A model generated the notes under the pieces. It had not been told where the DNA came from and ran no database searches. It saw only the letters and a list, made by a program, of their open reading frames with translations. The translations under genes and the position numbers were made by a program. A DNA stretch of 64,000 bases from Patagioenas fasciata (lineage: Eukaryota > Chordata > Aves > Columbiformes > Columbidae), in the NCBI RefSeq assembly GCF_037038585.1, contig NC_092560.1:60494049-60558048 (forward strand), read 5' to 3'. Within the stretch, counting starts at the first letter, position 1; each line of letters opens with the position of its first letter. Shown here one piece after another: positions 25,863 to 38,100 of this stretch.

Positions 25863-27854
25863 CAAGATTAAGTAGAACAGTGACTAAGAAATGTGTATGA
25901 AAAGAGGATCATGTCATTTCCAAACACTCTAGTCACAGATTTCTGACAATGACTTCTGCAATCTGGATTTGTTAACTTATTTTTCTATTACTAAGTTCAA
26001 TTGAAAACTTACTGCATGGAGGTTGTGGTCTCTGTGTGAAGTACAAGCTATTTAATGATTACTTTAAAATAAGTAATTAACACCTGCACCACCCCTGGCT
26101 TGATGCATTGTAACAGTGAGGCACCATCATCCTCAAGGGTGTATTATCAAGAGAAGAAAAAAAGCCTTAAAGTATTTTAGAATTAATAAGCTTTGTTTTA
26201 GCATCTTTGTGAGAAGCTTTAAATAATTTTATGAAACCTTCAAGCATGTTTAGAAGTGTGTACCAACAAGGAACTGTAACTGAATTTTTGTTTCCAGTTT
26301 GAATACCCCAGGATAGTTCAAATGTAGGAGTGAGCACAGCACTTTTACAGGAAAGCTGGGCAATATTTATCCGTAAAGCGCAGAAAAGACACCTCTGTAA
26401 GAAGCTTCAGTTTAAAAAAATCACGTTTGTCCTAGCCAATATACTACACTAACTGTTAAGACCAGGATGCCTATAACCATCAAGGCCTAGAGATTTACAT
26501 GAAATTCCTTGCAGAAGACAGAAGATAATGAATCTGTTGCTCAACAGCAAATTTTCAGGCCACTTGTACTTGGAATCTAATTTCCAACATAATGCCAATG
26601 TGTAAAAGTGCTCAAACGTTTCCTTGCATCAAAATCACCATGGTCACACAGCTGTCTGCAGTCTTACATGCTCACTTTGCAACCTATGCTGGGTGTTAGA
26701 GGTGGCAACTCAAATTCTTCCCAAGCCAAGTCCAAACATGCTGTCTGTACAAAGGGCATGGCTTGCTCTCTCCTAAAACAAAGAAGAGCAATAAAATAGG
26801 TCAGCAGGGAACACCTCTGACTTTTTCAGTGCACCCCCAAGTATCCCTTTCTATCAACCCAGCTTTATCCTGAGGAATCAAAAGGAACCTGGCACAGGGC
26901 AGAAAAAGCTAGAAAAGGAACAGTCAAGTATAACACTTTTCCTGGGTTATCTCAGGTGAACCACTGAGTGTCTCACTGGAGTTAGTAATACCCACAAGGC
27001 TGATGTGAGGACAAACACATTACATGTTGCCAAGCATGGGAATAATGTCCACATGGAAAGATTACATTTTCCTCTGACAGACTTGTTTCAAACTCTCTAA
27101 GTCAGTCAGAGGAATAAATGCCTTCTAAACAGTCAGAATGACCCAACATCCTCAGAGCAGACTGATTTACATTTTTCTCTGGAACCTCATTTTCCAGTAA
27201 ATAATTATGCAACCCTTAGCAAAATTATTACTTATTCTTCTTACCTGATTTATTTAAAAACCAAACAAAATGATTTTTTTCTTCTAAAACCCTCTCTTAG
27301 CATTACTAAATAAAGCTTGTGGCTGAATTAATCAAAATGCAAGAATTAAACTAATTCTTATACAATAAACTGAAATTCTACAATACAGTTTACTATTGGT
27401 TCCAGTAACTCTCATAACCAAAAGGTGAAACAAGCTGCAGAGGAATCTGCAACAATGAAGAATGAAAATATGCTTTTTTCCCTGGCATTTTTAAGGTTTC
27501 TAAAACCTGAAATTAACTTCATAGATCAGCCATGATAAGTTGATATCAGTTATTTTTGAAAAAAAAATTACCTTTGTAGATTTTTCACTACTGGTGTGTT
27601 CTCCACAGTCTTTATAAGGAAGCCTTTTTTTTTTTTTTTTTTTTTAATTGTTGTACTGAAAGGTAAAACTCAAAGAGGATAAATTATCTTTGCATGATAC
27701 TCCCCCATCTGATTGAGTGCAGAAATACTTGGAAATACATTAAAAATTGCTGAATCACACCTAAAAGCAAAAACTACTTATTAGCATACCTTCTCACTTT
27801 GAAATTCACATTCTACACACTAATATATTTTAGGCTTCTTTCACTTAAAAATGT

Positions 27855-27920
27855 ATTTTTAATGTATTTTTTTCCTGGAAATGTATTTTTTCCTGGATAT
27901 ATTTTTTTTCCTGGAAATAC
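27855..27920. repeat. Short T-rich tandem repeat, unit near TTTTTTCCTGGAAATGTA
   Basis: Three adjacent imperfect units share the core TTTTTTCCTGGAAAT (middle unit CCTGGATAT), with a period of about 19-22 bp. Confidence 0.7.
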
Positions 27921-28907
27921 TGATAACATTGTACAAGTTATAATATAGCTCTGATGAATTCTTTGTGGAAATGCCTCGCAGTACAAATCTGCCGTTATAA
28001 AGTCACCTCCAGAAGTTCATCTTTGAACCCTTCTGCTGTGACATAAGCTCCACTGAAAAAAGCATTTAAACTCCATTCTTACTAGTACCAAACAAAATTT
28101 ATGTATTAATTGGTCCAAGAAGATGGCAGTCTCATACCCTGGCAGTTCCTCTCTCACAAATCCCAGTGGACACTTCTGACGGGGCAGTTCACAGCTCTGG
28201 ATGAAAATGTTTCCTGTGTAGCAGTTACGTGAATAACATTTTAGGCATCAGAGAAGTGACAGGATTATAATGCCTAGTCAGACTGAAAAAGCCTATCAGG
28301 GAAAATGTTTTTGTACAAATAAATATTCCACAAATTCTAGACATGCAAAGCCTGACTCTGGATACTTACTGCAGACAAGTTTCTGTTGGAGTTCTGGTGG
28401 CTTTCCTTCCTTCATATGAACTCCATTTGCTACATGTTGTTTCCGCTTCTCCAAACAAAATGTTTGCAGACTGGAAAACAAATCAATTTCTGAAAGAAAC
28501 TCTGCCACATGTGAAGAACTAGAAAGGTTTGCATGCTCTTTTGTTTTACAATAGTGTTTTCTTTTCCACTCAAAGAAAACTATCCCAGACCACCTCTCTC
28601 TGGTTTGACATACTTTACTTTTTTTTTTTTTAAGTACTAAGCTATTCAGTTCTTAGTTTGCATAATTTCAGAGAGTATTTAAATGGTTTTGTACATGTTA
28701 CATAAATGTTACATTTGAGTGCGTTAAAAGGTGTGAGACTTACCATTGTGGTAAATCCCGACAGTGAATTTTCTTTTTAACAGAAATAGTATGGTACAAG
28801 AAACATGGACCCATTCCTGTACTGTGCAGATTCCAGGGTACATGTGCTTACACTGTCTTGGATGGCACAGTTCTGCCAATGTGTATGCAGGTTCTTAAGT
28901 TTTAGGA

Positions 28908-28929
28908 GAGTGAATATTCATATTCACTC
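28908..28929. repeat. Perfect inverted repeat, 10-bp arms with 2-bp centre
   Basis: The arms GAGTGAATAT and ATATTCACTC flank the two bases TC. It lies in otherwise unannotated intergenic DNA. Confidence 0.85.
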
Positions 28930-31900
28930 AGAGTCACTACCGTTGGGTATTCCCAATGCACATGGACTGAAGTCTCTACCTCTGTGCTGATGAGGACAGG
29001 GATGTTTCTTACCTGCATTCCACAAAGTTATGAAGTGATCAAATAACAGCATGGTTCTTCCCACTGCAGTTCTTCAGTTTTGGCTATGCAGCCAGTGAAA
29101 GTGCTGAAGATAGTATCACAGCTTTTGCAATATTTTTTCTTCTTTTCTTTTTCCTTATCCCTTCCACACAGTTCCCATTTCTGGAGTTCTTCTATTTCAG
29201 TAAAATTAATAGCTTTCATTTAAGACATAAAAGAATTAAAAAGAAAAACACCAGTAAAAACTGTTTAAAACCTCACAATTTCAAAATTACAAATAGCAGT
29301 TTTAGTTACATAGCTTTCCCCACTTTTTTTCCTGAACCCCTCTTTTCTATTTCTAAAATAATACATAAAGACTAAGGGAAAAACAATGTTGAAAGTGAAA
29401 GGATGCTGTTAGAGGCAGAGTTTCTAAATTTTACTGAAGTTGACTAATAAATACATGGAGTAGTGTTTAACTTGAATGACTCCCTCCACCAGGAATACAA
29501 TCAATACAGCTTAGGCTACTTTACTTATTACTTATTTTACACTGTCTTATCTTTAGTTCTTATCTTTAGCATTACAAACATATTTCAAAAAAACAAAAAT
29601 TCAGATAAACTAATTTTGTACCAACTACCTGAAAACAAAACAAAACAACCACAGCAGAGGAAAACCATAGAACAGGTCACTTGAATAAGACAAAGTCTAC
29701 ACTCTGTCACCACACCCACAAAAAAATGGAAAAGCATCATTTCATGTAGCACATGCATTACTTCTCCCATAAGAGCCTCACATAGCCAAATCTCACTAAT
29801 GTAAACAAGGCCTGTTCCACCAGATGACTTAGTGCTCCCATGTGCTGCTGCAAATAATTCAGCAAATAATAATTCAGCACACTGGAGAAAAATTTTCTGG
29901 TATAGTTTATTCTATACAAGGCTTTTCATGATTTTTTATCTTTGCAACAAATGAGGAACTATTTTTAGAAGTTTGAAAGGTTGGAAAATGGAGAAATCAT
30001 TGGGGGGGGTGGAGGGGGGGGAAGACTTTCAAATGTGATCTTCCTCCTGATATTAAAGCAGTAGGTGAGACTGCATGTCCTCAGCATAATCACAATTACA
30101 CAGAGTAATTGTTCTCACATTGTATTCACATCAGAGACTGGCTTACTTTTTCCAGGTACATTACTGTAATGAAGATACTGCCTCCCTCAAAATCTGATCC
30201 TGCTTGAGACATTTAAAAATGTTTTCTGCACATTTTGAAGCAACAGCTTGCAAAACAAACCCTGTGATGGGGTGGCATGCATTCGCATCACAGTGAACTT
30301 TATTTCTACATTAAACTAACAGATTGTAGAAAATTATTTAGATGCATGTACAGAAGGTTTCAATCGAAACTGTGTCTTAAACACAACACTGTTTATTCAT
30401 CATATTTTCCATTAAAAATGTCAATTTTGTTCAAGCTTCTGAGGAGCTGGGGGGCGGGAGGGTAGAAAGGCAAAAAGAATTGTTTGCCAAAAATCTTACC
30501 TTACTGATGTTCAGCTTGCCACTTCTTGATGATGGTGTGTTTCCTGTGTGAACAAAGTCTTTCCTGAGCAGAGCCATACCACATAATCTGAAAGCCTGCA
30601 CAAAATCAAATCCTACACAATACCAACTGATATTTTATCTTGTATGATCAGCATTGCCAATCTCAATAATTGGTATTGACCTAAGATTTTTAAGAAATAT
30701 ATTTCTAAATCACTACAGCCCAAATTTTTATTTCATCTACAGCTCAAATCTTAGCAAGCAACATTAAACATTTGATAAATGGCAGAATTCTCAATAGAGA
30801 TCATAGGCTTATTTTTGTAAATTGCCTCCAATGAGGTGGGAGGAGATAGTGGGATTTACAGCCATGAATCAGTATGCAGACATCACACAGCAGGCAATTG
30901 CAGAGTATGCAGATTGCATAATCTGGCATGTAATTTTAAATCCACTCAAGAGGCCAGTTTAGTTAAATTCTTCAAAGAGAGCAAGCAGAAGATAAATGTT
31001 TGGGGAAGACAACAGAATTCCATTTTGTAGTCTTGTACTAGCATTCAATATATCGCTTTGGTTTTCACAAACCCGTGCATTCTGCATTGTTCTTTTATTT
31101 TATTATAACCTGTTACAGTAGAATGAGGAACCCACGTAGACGTCGTATAGCCATGTTTTCTGGCACACCTTTTTGATAGTGGTCTACCAATTAGTAACAC
31201 ATTATCTCCAGCCTTGCAAAATTATTTCCTGGCTATGCTTGCAAGACTTATATTCTACATTGTTTCTCATATTTCCCACTGTTTATTTTCATACTTTTCC
31301 ACTTAAAAAATTCAAAAGCATAAGCAAATGTTGTCTCCTTGCTAAAGTTCCTTGAATGTTAAAAAAATCTAGCCAGTGTCTAATAAGGTCTTAATGATTC
31401 AGCTTCAGATCCTGAAAGCTATGAAACACCATCCTTAAAACATATTTGAACTGGCACCTCAAGAGTTTTTGGTCCCTTTTGACCGCTTCTTCCTTTTCTC
31501 TGTTCTTCTCAAATACACGTTAGTTTCTGTTTCACAATTTGAGTGGATTTCATAAAAGCAAGCCTCCAGCCAAGGAAACTGCTGGATCAGGTATATCCTT
31601 TGGTTATTTTACTGTTTTAGTTATTAACAGAAATATTAGAATGTCAGAGACTGGGCTTTGAGAACATACACTTGGTTGCCGGAGAAAAGGAGCTGTAAAA
31701 GCATGAATTACCATCCAGAATTTTCTTCAGCCAAAAATCAACATCTCATGGCAATTCTGCATTTACTTCCCTTCTGCCATTAAAACTTTTGGCAAAGATC
31801 TTTCAGGTGAATAAACCAAAAATTCCCAGTATCAGAAGTTTTATTAAATACAAAAGTTATCTTATAAACCAAAGTATGGTTCAACACATGAATCCTTGTT

Positions 31901-33938
31901 TCAAAACAACTGTCACATTTGCCAAGTAATTATTATCACGTGAGAATGTCCAAGCTGCTCTCTGGAAGTGAGGAAAAAGGATTAGCTCTAGGGAAGAAGA
32001 AAAAATGCTGGATGTTAATAGATGGAGCAGATTAGTCTTAGTATGTGAAGTTTAAATAGAGATATTTTTCCTTAAATTCCTGGTTACTCACCAGTCAGTG
32101 TTTCTAAATGCAAGCAAATATGATAGCTCTTGTTGTTGTTTGTTTTTAAATATCCAACATTCTGGTTTTTATAGTTTGTGATCACTAAACTTTTAATCTC
32201 TTAAATCTCACTTCTACACTTTCAATGATATACAAAATCCAGAAGTAGTACCTGGGAAATAATTTAGTACTAGCATATTGTGATAGTAAGGCAAAATTTG
32301 GAGCACTGAAACCCTTAAAGGCTGTTTGGTTTCTTTGTTCCATTGGTTACTCTAAATTCTGCTTCCTCTTTTCCTTTCCTCCTTCTGCTGCATTGTGACT
32401 TCTGTATCTCATACCATGAGTATAGGAAACATCAGCTCCCTCTGGAGTAGTTTAATTATTGTTTATTCCCATTCAGCATTAGATAGGTGGGGGATGTACC
32501 ATTAGCAGATGACAAGTCCTGAAGAAGAGTTGAGAAGGAATCCTGCAAAGGAATTAATTGTGTCTTCAGACTGCTTTGATGCTCTATCCAAGATGACTTG
32601 GTGGAAAACAGAAGCCAGTCCTACACAGGATATAATGCCAAGTCACTCAAAGCAGTCTCCATCAGAACCTCTACGATTTCCACTGAGCAAGGACTGATAA
32701 AGCTACAGCTAGGTCCCAGATCAAAATGTCCTAGCAGCTTCACTCCCACCAGCTGGCAGAGTTTAGCCATAGGCTTGTACACAGACTTACCCAGCACTAA
32801 TCCATCCATGTGGTTTCCAGGTGGATAAAATATGTCTTACCAAAAGGTGCTGTAGACCCACCTGCTGAACATAGGGGTTTATAGTCACCCATTCCAGTAA
32901 GAGCTACCTGCAACTACAAACCAGCCCCTTAATATCTTAAGGCAGTTGATGTGCTCTTTTCTTACCCACCCCCAAGATAAGTCTTTTCAGGCCTAACTGG
33001 TTCAGACAAAATGGATTTCAAACTCCAGCCCATTTATTTCCCATTAAAAGCTGAAGATACTCTGCCATTCCTAAAGACCCTATCTCAATTGGATTTTCTC
33101 TCAGAACACCATTGCTCTGTGCATTCTAGCAGGCTAACAAAACCGTTCAGCCTCTCGTTACAGCACACTAGTACTGTCTATTAAAATCACACCACAGAAT
33201 CACAGGTTGCAGCTAAATTTCAAAAGCAGTGGATTTACAGCTGTATAGGCATCACTGTGCATTGATTACTCATATATATGACTCCCTACTTTTTGTACAT
33301 AAGCTAAGCAACTTCACAGCTGGAGCACAGGAAAGTTAATCTCATTGCTACAAATATATGAGTATTTATTTTTTCAACATCAGAAAAAGCTCCTGTCTAT
33401 ACATGGTCCCATTTAACCAGCAGGATCCCGAGCCTTCCTGTGACGTGCAGCAAGGGCTTAACAAAACAATTCTGTTCCCAGTCTTTTGCCATTGGCTATA
33501 TTTACTGAGAGATCTTATGATGGAAAATTTTAATCTGAAGTGCACAATACTGGTACTGGAGGACATGGATGGCCACATGGATGTCTACAGTGCTGGAAAA
33601 TCAATGTGCAATGGATTTGACGTGTTCCTGCTCTGCATAAACTCCTACAACTCTGCCAGCATGGGAGAGTAAGATGATGTAAAGGCTTAACTGCAGTGAC
33701 CTTTTTGTATTATTAATGCAAAACTTATACACAATTCAACTTTTTCATTAACTGAAGTAATCATTCATACCTTGATAGAAGGAAGAAGCAGCAAGTAGCC
33801 CATCCTGGAGACTCTCCTTCAGAGAATGACACCCTACCAGATTTCATACTGCAAAATCTAAATTTAGTTATTTATCAAGTAACAAACAGAAACGCAGACA
33901 TACTTTTATATATGAGTGGTTTTACCATCCATGTACAC

Positions 33939-33955
33939 ATATATATATATATATA
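33939..33955. repeat. (AT)n microsatellite
   Basis: About eight AT dinucleotides in a row, just upstream of the EMB CpG island. Confidence 0.85.
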
Positions 33956-34149
33956 GGTGAAATCAGTCTAAGCAATTATATTGTGATTTTAAAGGCACCA
34001 AGCAGTAGTCAAAGTCCTGGCAAGAGTTTGCAAGAAATGGTGCTCCTCCAGCATTACTACACAAGCCAAGAGATTTAGAGAAGTAGCTGTGAAACGCTGC
34101 AGCTCTCATACAAATACACTGGAGCCACTAAGCCTCCAAGCGGGGCTCC

Positions 34150-35120
34150 CCAGAAAACCACCAGGCAAAGGGCAGTGCCAGCCCCGCTCTGCCCGGAGCA
34201 AACCCTGACGAGCCAGTTGCCTCAGGGCTGCTCGGGCAGAGGCGCTCCTGCGGCACCAGCCGCTGCCGCCGACAGCGAGACACAACGCACCCTCCCTGCG
34301 GTTACTGCGTACTCGCAGCCGCCCCAGCCAGACTCCCCACCCGGCCAGGTGCGAGGGCCCGTCTCCAATTAGCCCCGGTGCCACCCACCCTTCCGCCCGC
34401 CACATAAAGCCGGCGGGGCCGCGCGGGCGGGCGGTGTGGAGTGGTGTCCGTTTCCTGTTAACGGCTTCCCAGCTTTTTCCTAACGGCCGCTGCCTGGCGC
34501 TTGCCCTGTTCGTGGCTTCGCGGCTGCTTCGCTTTAGTTTTGATCCCTGTCGCAACGGCAGCAGCCGGCTCTCCCGCAGACCCGGTCCGGCCCGCTTGAG
34601 GTTTCCTGAGCCGCCGCCTGCGCGGTGAGAGGCCGAGTCCAGCCCGCTGCCTGAGAGCGGCCGCGGGGAGCGGCAGTGGGAGTGCGGCGGCGGCTGAGAC
34701 ACCATGCCTGCTGCCTTCTGTGGGAAGCGTCCGGGGCGGCTGCTGTGGCTGCTGCTGTGGCTGCTGCTGGTTTGCCCCAGCCTCTCGGGCACAAGCCCCG
34801 CAGGTAAACGCTCCCTCATCACCCGGCCCGGGCTGGGCTGCTGTCCATCAGCGTCAGGGTGGGCCGGGGGGGCAGTGGTACCGCTCCGGAGCTGCGGCTG
34901 AGTAAAGGGCCTCCCTGCCCCAAAGAGTCCCCCGAGCTCCCCATGGGGGATGGAGTGGTGGCCCGGCAAGGTGGCTGCCTCTCGGCTCTGCCTATTTAAA
35001 CGACCGGGCGCGCATCTCTACCTCAGCGGCCTCGACCCTCGCCGGGGTCGGAAGCCCCCAGCGCTGCCTCCTCGTGGGCAGACGCTGCGGGGCACCTGCC
35101 GCCCTGGCCTCCCTCTGCGC
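34150..35120 (+). promoter_or_regulatory. EMB: CpG island and core promoter of EMB
   Basis: A sharp GC and CpG rise spans the EMB first exon. A TATA-like CATAAAG lies at 34403-34409 inside GC-rich sequence with GGGCGG boxes (near 34424-34433). This would put transcription starts near 34430-34440. From there to 34704 no upstream ATG occurs, so the 5'UTR looks free of upstream ORFs. A 287-codon minus-strand frame across the island is a compositional artefact. The exact start site is inference. Confidence 0.75.
34704..34803 (+). CDS. EMB: EMB coding exon 1 (signal peptide)
   Basis: The ATG at 34704 has A at -3 and encodes [20 protein letters not shown], continuing through a Leu-rich core to [10 protein letters not shown]. 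This is a basic n-region and hydrophobic h-region typical of a secretory signal; cleavage is probable near residues 28-32. The donor is GCAG|GTAAAC and the exon ends in phase 1. Confidence 0.92.
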
Positions 35121-38100
35121 TTCCCTCTTCAGTTTCAGAAAAGCGTTAGGGTTTTTCGTAGACTTGCTGGAAATCAGGGATCCGTTCTCTGCTGTGTTTT
35201 AAGGAACGATGTGCTGGTCGTTAGCGTTGCCTTCCCGTGTGTGTGTTCTGGTAGGCAGGTGGGCTGGCTGCAGTCCATGAGTATGTCCAGTCATGTTCAG
35301 CCTTGTGGTCTAATATCACCTTCTACTTTCTGCCTCACAAACGGGAGGATTTGCTAGTTCACAGGTGTAGGACTCTGAGGTGTAGTGTTTTATTGCTGCC
35401 CTCTCTGTATCAAATAAAGTATTATTTAAGTCCTGAAAGAACTGAAGTTGATAAGTTGAATTACTGAAATATTGGTATGCTTAGCAGGTTCTGAGGAATG
35501 TTCATTGCAGGATTTAATACTGCATTTTAAATGTGACATTTAAGGAAGAGGGACTTCAGCCTTCTGGGCCCTATTCTTCCTCTGCTGGTTTTCAGCAGTT
35601 CAGGAGCAGGCCAGCTACTTCTGAGGAAGCAGGGGCTTATTTTTAAAACTACTGGATTTCTGTTTTTAATCCTTGTTTTTTCAAGCATCACAGGGTATTA
35701 GAGAATGGTAATGGAAGGAAATACCAGGTTGCTGATATTTGCTGTGCAAGATGTGATTGTTAGTGTGTCTTGCCAAGACTGAAAGTTCTGCCAGTACATA
35801 TATGTGAACATTATTGCTGTGCCTTTAATTAACCATTAAGGCTTTAGCTGTGCTTTCAGTGTGTGATATGTAAATGGTTGTATGTTTGTGCCTCTCTTGA
35901 TCTTCCTGAGAGGAGCAATACAGCTTCCTGTGTGATAACTTCTGTAAAATTTGCAGTAGTTTCACATAATGTGAAAGGACAGAAAATGTGTTTTGCAGGT
36001 CTCAAGGCTTGTTTAAAATACAAAAATATATGTATGCACACAGAGGAGAATCTGCTTTGTACTTCTTAAAGCTTATTTAAAGTATGTGCAGTTATATACA
36101 CATTCATAAAACTTAAAGTCCTTTCTAACAGTTGATTTCACTAATAAAAAAGTTTTGTGACTGCAAATGGCCTGAAATTTGTACGGATATGTGAATCACA
36201 TTATGGCAAGTTAGCCACATGGTGTTTTTTTGACTATTACTGCAAAAAACTGTGTGTACTGTTTGTTGAAGTCATTTGCAGTTCATGTAAAGCCATTAGG
36301 GAAATTATATCCTCTTCTGGAGAGGGGAAAACCAAATATAACTTAAAACCACAAAAAAACCCACAAAACAAACAAAAAACAACAACAACAAAATGAGCAA
36401 AATCCTGTTTGGTTTCCCAAAGTTTGGATAGATCTACAGTCTTCTTGAAGTCATGAATATCAGTGTTTGGTTTTGAACCAACATCAGAAATGAGCCACTG
36501 GCTTTAGCACTTTTTATCTGTACAAAGTGAGGCTGCTGTTTTTCAGACTTCTATTAAATGTTTTTATATTTGTATGAACTAGGTATGGAGGCTTCATACT
36601 GTGATTTCCATGATGATTTAAATGTGAGAAAAGTGTATTTTATGCTTCCATTGGTTAATAACCAAATGTGCAAAAAGCTACTCAAGCACATGGACTACAT
36701 GTACAGGTGAAGCAAAGGGAAGTTCATGTTCCCTTGGAGGGGGAGGAGAACTAACAGAGTCTTCTAGTGAAGTCCAGAAACAGGGTGTGCTCTGGGGATG
36801 TGGAGGTTCACTGGAGGTTCTTCAATCAAAATAAGTGCTTGCAGTAAAAGCAGCTGGAGGGAGTACTATATGCACAAGGGCTGAGTTGTAGAAAGGCAGG
36901 TTGCATAGCCTGCTGCAGCTGGTCAGGCAAGTACCACAAGAGATCTCTTAGATTTTATTTTGTGATAAATACCTTGGAGAGAGTTCTTATTATATAGTTA
37001 CTTTTGTCTTTTAGCTGTTTATTTAATTGCTTTGAAAAATTTAAACCATCACATTTTTTTTTCTGTATTGAGAGTAATTTTTAAGCAAATGTCACAACAT
37101 GGTTTTTCAGAGTTTGCTGCTTTATGTGGTTACTGTTGTGGTTGCCTAATTTAGTTACAGCATGTGCTGCCAAATTCCTTTAGGAAATGCAAACCTAGGA
37201 CATCTTATCTCCAAACTTCTGTCTTTAAAGATACCAGTGAATTTTACAAGTTGAGGATACGCCTCATTCATTACAGGCCTGGCTTCAAGGCTGTAATTTC
37301 CTGGTTTGTCCTGAGAGAAGGGCTTCTGTTAGGGCATTTGGAAGTCCTTCATGTGGATCCTTCGTTGCCTCAGGAGTGCCCAGGCTGCAGGAGGTTCTAT
37401 CAGCTGTTTCTGGATGCTGCTGAATTCTTGCACAGGGTATAAAAATATATTAAATTCATTTACAGTAAATGTTAAACTGATTATGTGAAATTAAACTACA
37501 CTGTATTTCAGCCTTTTCCTGCTCAACCACTTTTCTGGCTGAAAAAGAGCAAATAGATTTTAAAGCCTGAAATTGCTCTGGCAGTGACATGGATGGTACA
37601 TCCACACTTTATTCCACAAATATTGGTTGCAGTAGGGGGCAGAAATAAGGTAGAAAAATAAATTAATGACCTCATACTCTCAACTGCTCCGTCCTACGTA
37701 AAGATCAGGGCAACAAGAACTCAGCAAACTAACACAATATTGATTACATCTAGTGCAAATCAGTTGTAGGGTAATGCATACAGCCGTAACTCAATAGTTT
37801 GGGAAGTTATTCCACTTGACTTGCTTATATCACTGCTTGCTTTGACACTAATAGTGCAGTTCTGGGTCATCCTGTTCTCTGATGCTGTTCAGCAGGTGTG
37901 TATAAAAGGAGGAGATTGTTGCCATGTTATCTCTGTGCTAGACATATGGACATGTAAGAGCCAAGATGTGGAAGGAGTGGTGAATAGAAGTAACATTGAC
38001 TGCTTTCATTTGGTATGTGAATTAAGGGAGAAAGCCAAATTGAGGACCCTATTAGTATGCAAACCACATTGCAAGTTATCTGGCTTCCTTGCAGAGAGAT

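Larger units (their letters stand above)
25863..34140. other. Intergenic stretch upstream of EMB, no gene recognised
   Basis: AT-rich DNA. It includes a T-run of about 21 bases (27625-27645), a degenerate TTTTTTCCTGGAAATGTA tandem repeat (27855-27920), a 22-bp palindrome (28908-28929), a G-rich run (30002-30021) and an (AT)n run near 33939-33955. Short frames here, such as 33358-33672, show no family similarity or splice context. Confidence 0.5.

Noticed and set aside
33190-33215. ACAGAATCACAGGTTG, possible CR1 tail remnant
   Set aside because: A single short match with no supporting flanking sequence.
33358-33672. 104-codon plus-strand frame upstream of EMB
   Set aside because: Single isolated frame with no similarity, promoter or splice context, in AT-rich DNA.
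34106-34969. 287-codon minus-strand frame across the EMB first exon
   Set aside because: It is antisense to a well-supported exon and promoter, of low complexity, and confined to the CpG island.
37164-37442. 92-codon frame in EMB intron 1 ([20 protein letters not shown])
   Set aside because: No splice sites in a phase that fits EMB and no recognised family. It looks like a chance frame or an old repeat.
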